Shown piece after piece: positions 34,160-42,549 of a stretch of DNA of 60,582 nt (within the stretch, counting starts at the first letter, position 1; every line of letters starts with the position of its first letter). Below the pieces are notes generated by a model, which had not been told where the DNA came from, searched no databases, and worked only from the letters and a program-made list of their open reading frames with translations. Source of the DNA: Oscillospiraceae bacterium (GTDB lineage: Bacteria > Bacillota > Clostridia > Oscillospirales > Oscillospiraceae). A program made the position numbers and the translations under genes. The stretch spans positions 1-60,582 of the forward strand of contig SVLK01000008.1 in assembly GCA_015067975.1 (NCBI GenBank), written 5' to 3'.

Positions 34160-35074
34160 TTATTTGCTCAGTTTATCTAGATAGTGACAGGCGGCGGTGG
34201 CAGCGGTAGTGCCGTCAGCCACAGCGGTGGTCAGCTGCCGGACCTCCTTGGCGCGGCAATCGCCGGCCACAAACAATCCGGGAACGGTAGTCAGGCAATC
34301 CTCGCCTGCTGCGGCATAAGCATCCTCTGCCCAGCCGGTCAAGCCGGAGAGCAGTGACAGATCCGGCACGCGGCCCAAGGCCACGAACAGACCTGTGACG
34401 TCCAATTGGGATGTGCTGCCATCACGGTGGCGCAGCGTCAGCCCTTCCAGTGCATTTTCGCCGTGGAGTGCATCCGCAGTGGCAGAGGTGACAAAGCGGA
34501 TGTTGGCGGCCTCTTTTGCCGACTGCAGCACTGTGTCCTCGGCGCGAAACTCCTCGCGGCGATGGATCACCGTAACGCTGCGGCAGATGGCGGCCAAATA
34601 CAGCGCATCACCGATGGCGGTGTTGCCGCCACCCACTACGGCTACATCCTGATCACGGAAGAAGCCACCGTCGCACAGCGCGCAGTAACTAATGCCGCGG
34701 CCCACCAGTTCCTCCTCGCGGGGCAGAGCCAGCGCGCGGGGTTTGGCACCGCCGGCAAAAATCACGGCGCGGGCATCGATGCTGCCGTCTTCCGTTTCAG
34801 CGGTAAAGCTGCCGTCGTCATGGCGCGTCAGCGCGGTGACGGCGGTGAACTCCACCTCAGCGCCGCAATCCATCGCGTGGCTGCACAGCCGGTCACCCAG
34901 TTCCATGCCGGAAATAGTGGGAATGCCGGGATAATTCTGTACCTCGTGGGCTTGGGTGATCTGCCCGCCCAGAGATTCTTTTTCACAGACGGTGACGGAC
35001 TTGCCGGCTCTGGCGGCGTAGATCGCCGCCGTCAGTCCGGCGGGACCGCCGCCGATGATGAGAATATCTTTCAT
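34160..35074 (-). CDS. trxB: Thioredoxin reductase
   Basis: The 304-residue flavoenzyme has the FAD motif IIGGGPAGLTAAIYAARAG, the redox pair in SYCALCDGGFF, the NADPH motif VGGGNTAIGDA with HRREEFRA, and the C-terminal GLFVAGDCR. The nrdD stop is three bases upstream and the trxB ribosome site AAAGGA lies inside the nrdD end, so trxB is coupled to nrdD. The natural partner may be the redoxin domain at the C-terminus of that NrdD. Confidence 0.94.
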   Translation of the reverse strand: MKDILIIGGGPAGLTAAIYAARAGKSVTVCEKESLGGQITQAHEVQNYPGIPTISGMELGDRLCSHAMDCGAEVEFTAVTALTRHDDGSFTAETEDGSIDARAVIFAGGAKPRALALPREEELVGRGISYCALCDGGFFRDQDVAVVGGGNTAIGDALYLAAICRSVTVIHRREEFRAEDTVLQSAKEAANIRFVTSATADALHGENALEGLTLRHRDGSTSQLDVTGLFVALGRVPDLSLLSGLTGWAEDAYAAAGEDCLTTVPGLFVAGDCRAKEVRQLTTAVADGTTAATAACHYLDKLSK

Positions 35075-35077
35075 AAC

Positions 35078-37441
35078 TTATCCTTTGATATAGCCTTTGA
35101 TAGCGTTGACGCCCACATACAGCTTAGCCTCGCCGCCATTTTCCACCACCAGCGTGGGGGCCTGCTTCAAATCATACTGGCGGGCCAGCTTGGGATACTC
35201 TGCTACGTCCTTCACATCGTAAGCGATGCCGGCCTTATCCAGCAAAGGCTTGACGATACGGCAGTTGGGGCAGGTAGCGGTGACGAACAGCGTGCAGACA
35301 TCGTCGGCAGCGGCTTTGGGAGCCTCTTCGGCAACGATAGGCGCGGCAGCGGGAGCGGCGGCAGGTGCTGCGATATCGCCCACCACATAGGTCTTGCGGT
35401 CCTGATACTCCTGACTCTTGCCGTCGTTCCAGTTCTGGACGGGGCGGTAGTAGCCGGTAATACGGCTGTAAACCTCAGTCTTGCGGCCGCAAATGGGGCA
35501 GGTGAACTGCTCACCGGCCAAATAGCCATGGTCGGCGCAGACGGAATAGGTGGGGGACAGGGTGTAATAGGGCAGCTCGTAGTTCTCGGCAATCTTGCGT
35601 ACCAGTGCTGCGGCGGCTTTCCAATCGGGCAGCTTTTCGCCCAGGAAGGTGTGGAACACGGTACCGGAGGTGTACAGAGGCTGCAGCTTGTCCTGAATGT
35701 CCAGCGCCTCGAACACGTCCTCGGTGTAACCCACAGGCAGGTGGCTGGAGTTGGTGTAATAGGGAGTAGCTCCCTCGTGGGCGGTGATGATGTCACCGAA
35801 ACGGCTCTTGTCGTGCTTGGCCAGACGGTAGGAGGTGGACTCGGCGGGAGTGGCTTCCAGGTTGTACAGGTCGCCGTACATCTCCTGATAGTCGCTCAGG
35901 CGCTCGCGCATGTGGTTGAGCACCTTCACAGCGAAGTCCTGTGTTTCCGCGTGGGTCAGATCCTTACCCAGCCAGCGGGCGTTGAGACCTACTTCATTCA
36001 TGCCCAGCAGACCGATGGTGGAGAAGTGATTGTCAAAGCTGCCCAGATACCGCTTGGTGTAGGGATACAGGCCCTCTTCCAGGAACTTGCCCACGGTGGT
36101 GCGCTTGATCTTCAGACTGCGTGCGGCGATGTCCATCAGGCGGTTGAGGCGGTTGAAGAAATCAGCTTCATCCTTGGCAAGATAGGCGATACGGGGCAGG
36201 TTGATGGTGACCACGCCGATAGAACCGGTGGACTCACCGCTGCCGAAGTAGCCACCGGACTTTTTGCGCAGTTCGCGCAGGTCCAGACGCAGGCGGCAGC
36301 ACATGGAGCGCACGTCGCTGGGTTCCATGTCGGAGTTGATATAGTTGGAGAAGTAAGGGGTGCCGTACTTGCTGGTCATTTCGAACAGCAGCTTGTTGTT
36401 CTCGGTCTCACTCCAGTCAAAGTCGCGGGTGATGGAGTAGGTGGGGATGGGATACTGGAAGCCGCGGCCATTGGCGTCGCCCTCGATCATCACTTCGATG
36501 AAAGCGCGGTTGACCATGTCCATTTCCTTCTTGCACTCACCGTAGGTGAAATTCTGGGGCTTGCCGCCCACGATGGCAGGCTGATCCACCAGATCGGCGG
36601 GGCAGGTCCAGTCCAGCGTGATGTTGGAGAAGGGAGCCTGTGTACCCCAGCGGCTGGGGGTGTTGACACCGTAGACGAAGCTCTCCACGCAGTGCTTGAC
36701 CTCGTTGTAGCTCATGTTGTCCGCCTTGACGAAGGGGGCGAGATAGGTGTCGAAGCTGGAGAAAGCCTGTGCACCGGCCCATTCGTTTTGCATGATGCCC
36801 AGGAAGTTGACCATCTGGTTGCACAGCGTGGCCAGATGCTTGGCCGGAGCGCTGGTGATCTTGCCGGGGACGCCGCCCAGACCTTCCTGGATCAGCTGGC
36901 GCAGACTCCAACCGGCGCAGTAGCCGGTGAGCATGCTCAGATCGTGCAGGTGGATATCGGCGTTGCGGTGTGCATTTGCGATTTCTTCATCATAGATCTC
37001 GCTGAGCCAGTAGTTGGCGGTGATGGCGCCGGAGTTGGAGAGGATCAGACCGCCCACGGAGTAAGTGACGGTGGAGTTCTCTTTCACGCGCCAGTCGGAC
37101 ACCTTCAGATAACCATCCACCAGACCTTTATAGTCCAGAATGGTGGAGCTCATGTTACGCAGCTTTTCGCGGTTCTTACGGTAGAGAATGTAGGCCTTGG
37201 CTACATCGGAGTAACCGGCCTTCTGCAGCACGGCTTCCACGCTGTCCTGAATGGTTTCCACGTCGATACGGCCGCCGCGGATCTGGGATGCGTAGTCAGC
37301 AGTGACCATCAGCGAAAGCATGTTGATGATATCGTCATTATAGGGGATCTGCGTGGCCTCAAAGGCCTTGGTAATGGCGTTGCTGATGCGGGTGATGTTG
37401 AAATCTACGACATGACCGTCGCGCTTGATGACCTGATACAT
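35078..37441 (-). CDS. nrdD: Anaerobic ribonucleoside-triphosphate reductase with C-terminal redoxin domain
   Basis: NrdD reduces NTPs to dNTPs using a glycyl radical. The 787 residues are: ATP-cone (1-95, MYQVIKRDGHVVDFN), catalytic barrel, zinc site (CADHG..CPICG, ~635-651), glycyl loop RITGYYRPVQNW (Gly ~663), an Ala/Pro linker (~690-712), and an extra redoxin of ~75 residues with CPNC (~724-727). The glycyl-loop type and the loss of the usual formate-type C-G-Y motif recall the NrdD branch reduced by thioredoxin-like proteins. The attached redoxin and adjacent trxB support a thioredoxin-type electron supply, but this is inferred. Confidence 0.93.
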   Translation of the reverse strand: MYQVIKRDGHVVDFNITRISNAITKAFEATQIPYNDDIINMLSLMVTADYASQIRGGRIDVETIQDSVEAVLQKAGYSDVAKAYILYRKNREKLRNMSSTILDYKGLVDGYLKVSDWRVKENSTVTYSVGGLILSNSGAITANYWLSEIYDEEIANAHRNADIHLHDLSMLTGYCAGWSLRQLIQEGLGGVPGKITSAPAKHLATLCNQMVNFLGIMQNEWAGAQAFSSFDTYLAPFVKADNMSYNEVKHCVESFVYGVNTPSRWGTQAPFSNITLDWTCPADLVDQPAIVGGKPQNFTYGECKKEMDMVNRAFIEVMIEGDANGRGFQYPIPTYSITRDFDWSETENNKLLFEMTSKYGTPYFSNYINSDMEPSDVRSMCCRLRLDLRELRKKSGGYFGSGESTGSIGVVTINLPRIAYLAKDEADFFNRLNRLMDIAARSLKIKRTTVGKFLEEGLYPYTKRYLGSFDNHFSTIGLLGMNEVGLNARWLGKDLTHAETQDFAVKVLNHMRERLSDYQEMYGDLYNLEATPAESTSYRLAKHDKSRFGDIITAHEGATPYYTNSSHLPVGYTEDVFEALDIQDKLQPLYTSGTVFHTFLGEKLPDWKAAAALVRKIAENYELPYYTLSPTYSVCADHGYLAGEQFTCPICGRKTEVYSRITGYYRPVQNWNDGKSQEYQDRKTYVVGDIAAPAAAPAAAPIVAEEAPKAAADDVCTLFVTATCPNCRIVKPLLDKAGIAYDVKDVAEYPKLARQYDLKQAPTLVVENGGEAKLYVGVNAIKGYIKG

Positions 37442-37486
37442 AGCGTTTCTCCTTTAATATTCTCTCTCTTTACAAGTTTTATGTGT

Positions 37487-38179
37487 TTATAAGCCGCGCA
37501 GGGCCGTATTCTCAATATAGGGTAAAACAGCTTGACGCATTGACTCCATTTCGTCGGCTGTCAAAGCGGAAAGCCCCGTGCCGATCAAATCGCCGGAATC
37601 AATGAATTGCTGCAAAAAGTAGCGCTTGGCACCTTGCAGCCATTGGCCGATGGCAACCATATCGTCGGTGCAGTGCAGCGGATGGACCAGCGTGGTACGA
37701 AACTCATAATCGACTCTGTCTTCCATCAGCAGTGCGATACTTTGCTGTACTTCGCTGCGTATGTCCGCGCCGCCGCAGGTTTCTGCATAGCGTTCGGGAC
37801 TGTTTTTAATGTCCATGGCCACATAGTCCACCAGACCGTTGCCAATCAGCTGGCGCAGTACCTCGGGGTGGGAGCCGTTGGTATCCAGCTTAATATCGTA
37901 TCCCATCGCCTTGATCTCACGCAGCAGGTCCGGAAGTTCCGGACAGAGGGTGGGTTCGCCGCCGGTGATACAAACGCCATCCAACCGGCCCCGGCGCTTT
38001 TCCAGAAAAGTCATCAGCTCTTCTTGCGACATGGGCGGAGGTGCGCCGTCTCGGTGTAGAACCAGCGAGGCGTTATGGCAGAAGGAACAGCGCAGATTGC
38101 AGCCGAAGAGGAATACGGTGCAGGCCACGCGGCCGGGAAAATCCAGCAACGTCAGCTTTTGCATACCGGCAATGTGCAT
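37487..38179 (-). CDS. nrdG: Anaerobic ribonucleotide reductase-activating radical SAM protein
   Basis: NrdG uses SAM and a 4Fe-4S cluster to install the glycyl radical on NrdD. The 230-residue protein has the radical-SAM motif GCNLRCSFCHN and the GGEPTL motif. It lies directly upstream of nrdD on the same strand (45-base gap), so the two are probably cotranscribed. ATG at 38179 follows AAAAGGAGGG by about seven bases. Confidence 0.93.
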   Translation of the reverse strand: MHIAGMQKLTLLDFPGRVACTVFLFGCNLRCSFCHNASLVLHRDGAPPPMSQEELMTFLEKRRGRLDGVCITGGEPTLCPELPDLLREIKAMGYDIKLDTNGSHPEVLRQLIGNGLVDYVAMDIKNSPERYAETCGGADIRSEVQQSIALLMEDRVDYEFRTTLVHPLHCTDDMVAIGQWLQGAKRYFLQQFIDSGDLIGTGLSALTADEMESMRQAVLPYIENTALRGL

Positions 38180-38319
38180 CAAAATCCCTCCTTTTGCGCA
38201 TATATACCAATATTACACAGTATACGAAGACTTGTGGTAAAAGTCAACAGATAAAACAAGATTTAGATATTTTCACAAAAAGAAGGCACAATATATAGTG
38301 ATATTGCGGGGGGTGTGGC

Positions 38320-38362
38320 AAAAAAGAAGCGTTGCTGCAGATGTAAAGTATCTGCAGCAACG
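38320..38362 (-). terminator. Terminator downstream of the DeoR remnant
   Basis: CGTTGCTGCAGAT (38330-38342) pairs with 38350-38362, followed on the minus strand by CTTCTTTTTT. Confidence 0.8.
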
Positions 38363-38384
38363 TATCAAGCGATTATATGCAGGA

Positions 38385-38899
38385 TTACAGCGAAAGTCTT
38401 TTTCGGCCTGCCCAAGCGATGCGGCGTCATAGCCGTCGGCAAAGATGAAGCGCTGGCGATAATCGGCAAAATCCTGCAGAATATCCTCTTTCTGCCGGAT
38501 GCCGGTAATAATACGGCTGACATGTGGTAACGGACAGGTGATGTAAGGGTGTACCAGACCGAATTTGCTGTTGTCAGCCACGATGATCACCGACATGGCT
38601 CGATCTGCCAACTCCTTCAATGTGCGAGATTCATTGGCAGTATAATCGGTGATGCCGTATTTGGCACTGACGCCGCCGACACCGAGAATGGCTTTGGGCG
38701 CAGAAAAGAAATCCCACATATCATGGGGAGTATAGGAGATGGTAGCGCCGTCCCGCTTGTTGATCTCGCCGCCGATTAAATGGATGGTGGCGTCCGTTTC
38801 CATTAGTTCCGTCACGACATAAAGGGATGTGGTGACCACGGTGAGTCCTTTGGTGGTTCGTACGTTGATCGTTGTATCTGCATCCGCAGTGCTGTTGAC
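38385..38899 (-). pseudogene. 5'-truncated DeoR-family regulator
   Basis: The minus frame reads the C-terminal sensor domain of DeoR repressors: KGLTVVTTSLYVVTEL, IHLIGGEINKRDGATIS, ILGVGGVSAKYGITDYTANE and VIIVADNSKFG. The N-terminal winged helix-turn-helix and first part of the sensor domain are missing: upstream of about 38900 the frame turns into the antisense of YitT. A one-base change in the A-run near 38400 also seems to have moved the original stop (38385). It cannot bind DNA as a DeoR protein. Confidence 0.75.
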
Positions 38900-38914
38900 G
38901 GTGATCCCTGTTGT

Positions 38915-39464
38915 GCCGCTGCTGCCCAGTGATACGCTGACGAATTGCTTGCTGGGTGGTGCCTTGGCCGGTGCAGGTGTGGGTTTGGTGCTGCGCGGCA
39001 GTACCACCATGGGCGGCATTGATGCTACGGCGCTGATGGTTATTCAAAAGAATAAGAATTTCAGTGTGGGCAATTTGAATCTGGCCCTGAACATGGTGGT
39101 ATATGTCAGCAGTATGATGCTTTTCGACATCCCCACGGGCATCTATTCCATCGCCAGCGCACTGGTCTATTCTGTGGCGATCGACCATGTGCATAGTCAG
39201 AATACCGATGTAGAGGTCACTATCATCACCAAAGCGGATGTGGAACCCATGCAGGAAAAGATTTTCCAGACGCTGGAACGCGGCGCAACGCAGCTGCAAG
39301 GTGTTGGAGCCTATACAAAGGAAGGTGTCAGCGTGCTGATGGTGGCGTTGTCCGAATACGAAGTAGCAACATTACGCCACATCGTGCACGCTGTAGACCC
39401 TCATGCGTTTGTTATCGCCAAAGACCATGTGAAAATTTTCGGAAATTACGATAAAAAACTATAA
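38915..39464 (+). pseudogene. 5'-truncated YitT-family membrane protein
   Basis: The plus frame (open from 38829) contains the second half of YitT/DUF161: LLGGALAGAGVGLVLRGSTT, MGGIDATALM, two helices, and the complete C-terminal DUF2179 domain (VEVTIITKADVEPMQEKIFQ). The first two to three membrane helices are absent and no ribosome site precedes any ATG. It meets the DeoR remnant head to head, so one deletion probably removed both 5' ends. The tail may still be translated as a ~190-residue fragment. Confidence 0.75.
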
Positions 39465-39471
39465 AAGCAAG

Positions 39472-39508
39472 GCGGGCGGTGCTGCAGCACCGCCCGTTCT
39501 TTTTTTTA
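39472..39508. terminator. Intrinsic terminator after YitT remnant
   Basis: GCGGGCGGTGC pairs with GCACCGCCCG around TGCA, followed by an eight-T run on the plus strand. Confidence 0.9.
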
Positions 39509-39985
39509 ATCTTCTTTTTTCAGTGCAAGACCCAACATGCCCAGCTGGAACTCGATTTCGTCCAGTCCTTCCTGCGTCATATTGCGTACTTTCCGGCAAT
39601 CCGAGGGCGTCATGTCCAGCAGCTGGCGCAGAGAGGTGACGCCGTGGCCGTCCAAACTGACGCGGGTACGCAGCGATAAACCCAGCTCTTCCAACGTCAT
39701 ATCCAGCATGCTGCCGGAGGAGGCTGCGGGCGCAGGTGTTTCAGCGGGAATAACGGAGGGGGTCAAAGCGGGCATGTCGACGCCAAATACGACGAGCGCG
39801 GCGCCGGCGGCCGCCTTGCGGTTCAGTTCACTGTCCAGCCAGCGGCCCTCTGCCTGACAGGCAGGACAGCTTCCGCAGCAATCTTCGGGGCATTCCTGCT
39901 CCGGAGTGAGCAATGTGATTCCGTTTTTCATTGCAGTGCGGCGACGAAACTCTTTCCATAAAGTGCGCTGTTCTTTGGCGGTCAT
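39506..39985 (-). CDS. Stand-alone RNA polymerase alpha-CTD-like protein
   Basis: The last ~65 of 159 residues resemble the helix-hairpin-helix C-terminal domain of RNA polymerase alpha (EELGLSLRTRVSLDGHGVTS, then VRNMTQEGLDEIEFQLGMLG), which binds UP elements and activators. The N-terminal ~90 residues are unrelated: a basic start, a Cys-rich patch CPEDCCGSCPAC that could bind zinc, and an Ala/Pro linker. It could tune promoter choice or bind DNA separately. GGGAGG precedes the ATG. It is the last gene of the minus-strand cell-wall run. Confidence 0.7.
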   Translation of the reverse strand: MTAKEQRTLWKEFRRRTAMKNGITLLTPEQECPEDCCGSCPACQAEGRWLDSELNRKAAAGAALVVFGVDMPALTPSVIPAETPAPAASSGSMLDMTLEELGLSLRTRVSLDGHGVTSLRQLLDMTPSDCRKVRNMTQEGLDEIEFQLGMLGLALKKED

Positions 39986-40051
39986 AGACGGTACCTCCCA
40001 GACGGCAGATTTCCTTTATTATATCAGCCATCTGCCGCAGAAGCAAGATGG

Positions 40052-41395
40052 CTATCCGTCTGTGGCCAGACTCACGACTGCATTCCACGTCAGCGCGCCG
40101 GTTACACCGTTTTGAGGCAATCCTTCCAGCGCCTGCACGGTGCGGATGGCGGCTTCGGTAGCGCTGTCGTATACACCGCTGGCTTCAATGAGCGGGATTT
40201 CCGGCACATTTTGCGCCGCCTGTATCAAAAACCGCTGCAGCACTTCCACATCCCGTCCTGTCTGTCCCGGTGTCAGTACGCGGCCGGGATAGATTTCGTC
40301 TGCGTTAACCAGAGAATCGGCCGGGATCGAATTGCGGGTCTGCTCGTAGTTGCGTATGATGGCGTTCCACGTGTCCCGCCCCACAATACCGTCCACCGTC
40401 AAGCCCTGTTGGGCCTGAAATGCCCGCACGGTGGCTTCGGTCGCTGCATCGTACGTACCATTCAACTGCAGCAGCGGCAGTTCGTCGTCGAAATAAGCGA
40501 GCACCGCCAGATAATACTGAATCTGCCGAACCTCTGCGCCGTTGCTGCCGGGTCGAAGCACCACGGAGAATTCACGAGAGACGTCTTCTTCTGTCAGTCC
40601 CTCGGCATCCAACTCGGCAAGACCTCGCACTCCGTTGAAAATGGACTTGATTTTATACCATGTAGCTTTGCCTACGATACCGTCTTCTTCCAGATTGAAA
40701 ATACGCTGAAAGCTGCGCACAGCCTCTTCCATAGGTACATCGTAGAAGGCGGTCAGTTCCAGACGCGGGCGCAGCCCGGGATAGTTCTGGCCGATGCGGT
40801 TGAGCTGGCGTTTCAGCGTGCGGACATCTTCTCCGGCGCTGCCCAGTTTCAGCGGCAGGCCGCGGTAAGACGGAAGATTTTGGGATGTCGGTGCGTTGAA
40901 AATGATGTTGATGTCATCGCCGTAGTAGTATTGCAAAATTTCATAGGGAGTCAAGCCGTCTTGTGCCAGATCCACGGTACCCCATTGGCTGAGTCCTTCG
41001 CAGGTGGAGGTGGTTCCGTTGCAGTATTGGGCGAACAGCGGCTGTACAAATCCCTGCCGCACCAGATAATCGTTGAAAAGATTGTCGACCAGCTGGGAGA
41101 TCGGTTCAAAAATTTCCCGATCCTGTATGTATTTCTGGTCATAGCGGGTGGAGGAGGTAATGTCAAAGTCATAGCCGCGGCTGCGGTACCACTCAGTATA
41201 AATGCGGTTGAGGGCATAGGTGACCTGCGCGTAGATATTGGCACGCAAGGCACTTTCCGGCCATGTGGGATAGATCTCACTGGAGGCTACATTTTTGATG
41301 TAGTCGATAAACGGCACGCGGATGTTGGGCGCCGACGTATCATCCGGATCGCCCAAATGCACGGTAATGTAGTCGGGAATCCGAGCTTCCGGCAT
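40052..41395 (-). CDS. SpoIID-like protein with three peptidoglycan-binding domains
   Basis: The first ~175 of 447 residues match the SpoIID/LytB fold: DYIKNVASSEIYPTWPESAL (Glu as in the SpoIID active site) and GLSQWGTVDLAQDGLTPYEI followed by LQYYYGDDI. Three PG_binding_1 repeats follow (~183-262, 285-355, 372-445), each with the G-x-V-G-x-x-T-W type end. SpoIID is a lytic transglycosylase that cuts denuded glycan in engulfment. No signal peptide or membrane segment is visible, so export or a late mother-cell role is unexplained. Its ATG overlaps the stop of the preceding gene (TGATG). Confidence 0.78.
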   Translation of the reverse strand: MPEARIPDYITVHLGDPDDTSAPNIRVPFIDYIKNVASSEIYPTWPESALRANIYAQVTYALNRIYTEWYRSRGYDFDITSSTRYDQKYIQDREIFEPISQLVDNLFNDYLVRQGFVQPLFAQYCNGTTSTCEGLSQWGTVDLAQDGLTPYEILQYYYGDDINIIFNAPTSQNLPSYRGLPLKLGSAGEDVRTLKRQLNRIGQNYPGLRPRLELTAFYDVPMEEAVRSFQRIFNLEEDGIVGKATWYKIKSIFNGVRGLAELDAEGLTEEDVSREFSVVLRPGSNGAEVRQIQYYLAVLAYFDDELPLLQLNGTYDAATEATVRAFQAQQGLTVDGIVGRDTWNAIIRNYEQTRNSIPADSLVNADEIYPGRVLTPGQTGRDVEVLQRFLIQAAQNVPEIPLIEASGVYDSATEAAIRTVQALEGLPQNGVTGALTWNAVVSLATDG

Positions 41396-41817
41396 CAGAT
41401 CACCTCCTGTGGCAGGCGCAGCGTCACCGGCAGGATAGAGGTAATCCCCTCAAAAATTTCTGCCTCATAGATGTCCGGCTCATAATCGGGATGGCTGGCA
41501 AATACCTGATACAGTGCCCCTCGTCGGGCACCGTCCGATTGCAGCGAGGCCGACCGCGGCGGAGCGGGCAGTGTGATACCGGTAATCAGCCCGTCGGTGT
41601 CGGTAACGCCGTCGAAAAACAAAACGCGGGCGTCATTGAACCGTCCAATCACCGAAATGCGCACGCCCTCCGTAGGCAGTGCATTTTGTGCGCGGCTGGC
41701 CTGAATTTTCAGGCTGCCCAACGCCGTATTGCGCTGCAAAAACTCATTGTAGCTGATGCTGCCCACCGGCAAATCAGGGTAGGCGCTGCGGTTGCGGTTG
41801 GGGTCATTCCACTCCAA
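41395..41817 (-). CDS. Small carboxypeptidase-regulatory-like beta-domain protein
   Basis: The 140-residue protein ends with a beta-rich domain resembling carboxypeptidase regulatory/Ig-like folds (LKIQASRAQNALPTEGVRIS, then TDTDGLITGITLPAPP and FASHPDYEPDIYEAEIFEG). The N-terminus (MEWNDPNRNRSAYPD) is disordered, with no signal peptide. The start appears to be a TTG at 41817 after AAAGGA. It lies between the amidase and the SpoIID-like gene and is coupled to the latter, so it probably helps place those enzymes. Confidence 0.65.
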   Translation of the reverse strand: MEWNDPNRNRSAYPDLPVGSISYNEFLQRNTALGSLKIQASRAQNALPTEGVRISVIGRFNDARVLFFDGVTDTDGLITGITLPAPPRSASLQSDGARRGALYQVFASHPDYEPDIYEAEIFEGITSILPVTLRLPQEVI

Positions 41818-41879
41818 TATAAACCATTCCTTTCCACAAACTGATTCTTGCTCAGTCTATGCCGCAGCGCCTGCAGAGG

Positions 41880-42449
41880 TTACGACAGGCCGAAATAGCG
41901 CAGCATGCCGCGATAGATGCCCAGTGCAAACTGATAGCGGTCACGGCGCAGCTTTTCTGCATCCTCCGGATTAGACATATAGGCAAGTTCCACCAGAATT
42001 GCCGGCATGGCGGTGCGGCGCAGCACATAGAGATTGGTGCGTGCGCGAACGCCGTTGTCCTTGGTCCCTACCGTGTCCACAATGCCCTGCAGCACATGCT
42101 GTGCCAGCCAGTCGGCCTGTGTGTATAGGCGGTAGACGTAGATTTCCGTACCGTTGGCTTCGGTATTGGTGGACGCATTGGCGTGGATACTGATAAAGTA
42201 GTTGGCTCCCCAGCTGTTGGCCTCGTTGACCCGCTGGCGCAGGCTGGCGGCGTTGCTGCTGCCTACCACGGTGGCGGGCTCAGGACGGGAGAGCCGTACC
42301 TCAAAACGGCCATCCTGCCGCAGCAGCTGTGCCAGATATTGGCCCACCTCGTAGGTGATATCCTGCTCCTGCTGCCCGTACCACGAGGCACCGGCATTGG
42401 GATAGCCGGTGGGGTTGTGTCCTTGATCGATATAAATTTTGATTGCCAT
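41880..42449 (-). CDS. N-acetylmuramoyl-L-alanine amidase (Amidase_3)
   Basis: This zinc amidase cuts the bond between muramic acid and stem peptide. The 189 residues show the metal ligands in order: IDQGHNPTG (His), a Glu region, FISIHANAS (His) and VELAYMSNPEDAEKL with the catalytic Glu. It is just the catalytic domain, lacking signal peptide or wall-binding part. It heads the run of amidase, beta-domain protein and SpoIID-like protein, a pairing reminiscent of SpoIIP (amidase) and SpoIID. Confidence 0.9.
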   Translation of the reverse strand: MAIKIYIDQGHNPTGYPNAGASWYGQQEQDITYEVGQYLAQLLRQDGRFEVRLSRPEPATVVGSSNAASLRQRVNEANSWGANYFISIHANASTNTEANGTEIYVYRLYTQADWLAQHVLQGIVDTVGTKDNGVRARTNLYVLRRTAMPAILVELAYMSNPEDAEKLRRDRYQFALGIYRGMLRYFGLS

Positions 42450-42505
42450 AGTTACATCGCTCCTTCAAACCAGTGTATGTGGAAGGAAAGAAGTGCGGCA
42501 CAACA

Positions 42506-42549
42506 AAAAATCACCTCCGCGGGACATACTAACCGCGGAGGTGATTTTT
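42506..42549 (+). promoter_or_regulatory. Hairpin that buries the ribosome-binding site of gene 42550
   Basis: A 17-bp perfect stem (42506-42522 with 42533-42549) encloses loop GACATACTAA. The right arm contains GGAGGTGA and ends in TTTTT exactly at the GTG start. The structure looks like an intrinsic terminator and also sequesters the Shine-Dalgarno, so it could switch the gene at transcription or translation. Confidence 0.7.

Noticed and set aside
34406-37492. A 1028-codon open frame on the plus strand
   Set aside because: It lies entirely opposite trxB and nrdD, which have full family similarity; the antisense frame is a by-product of their codon bias and matches no family.
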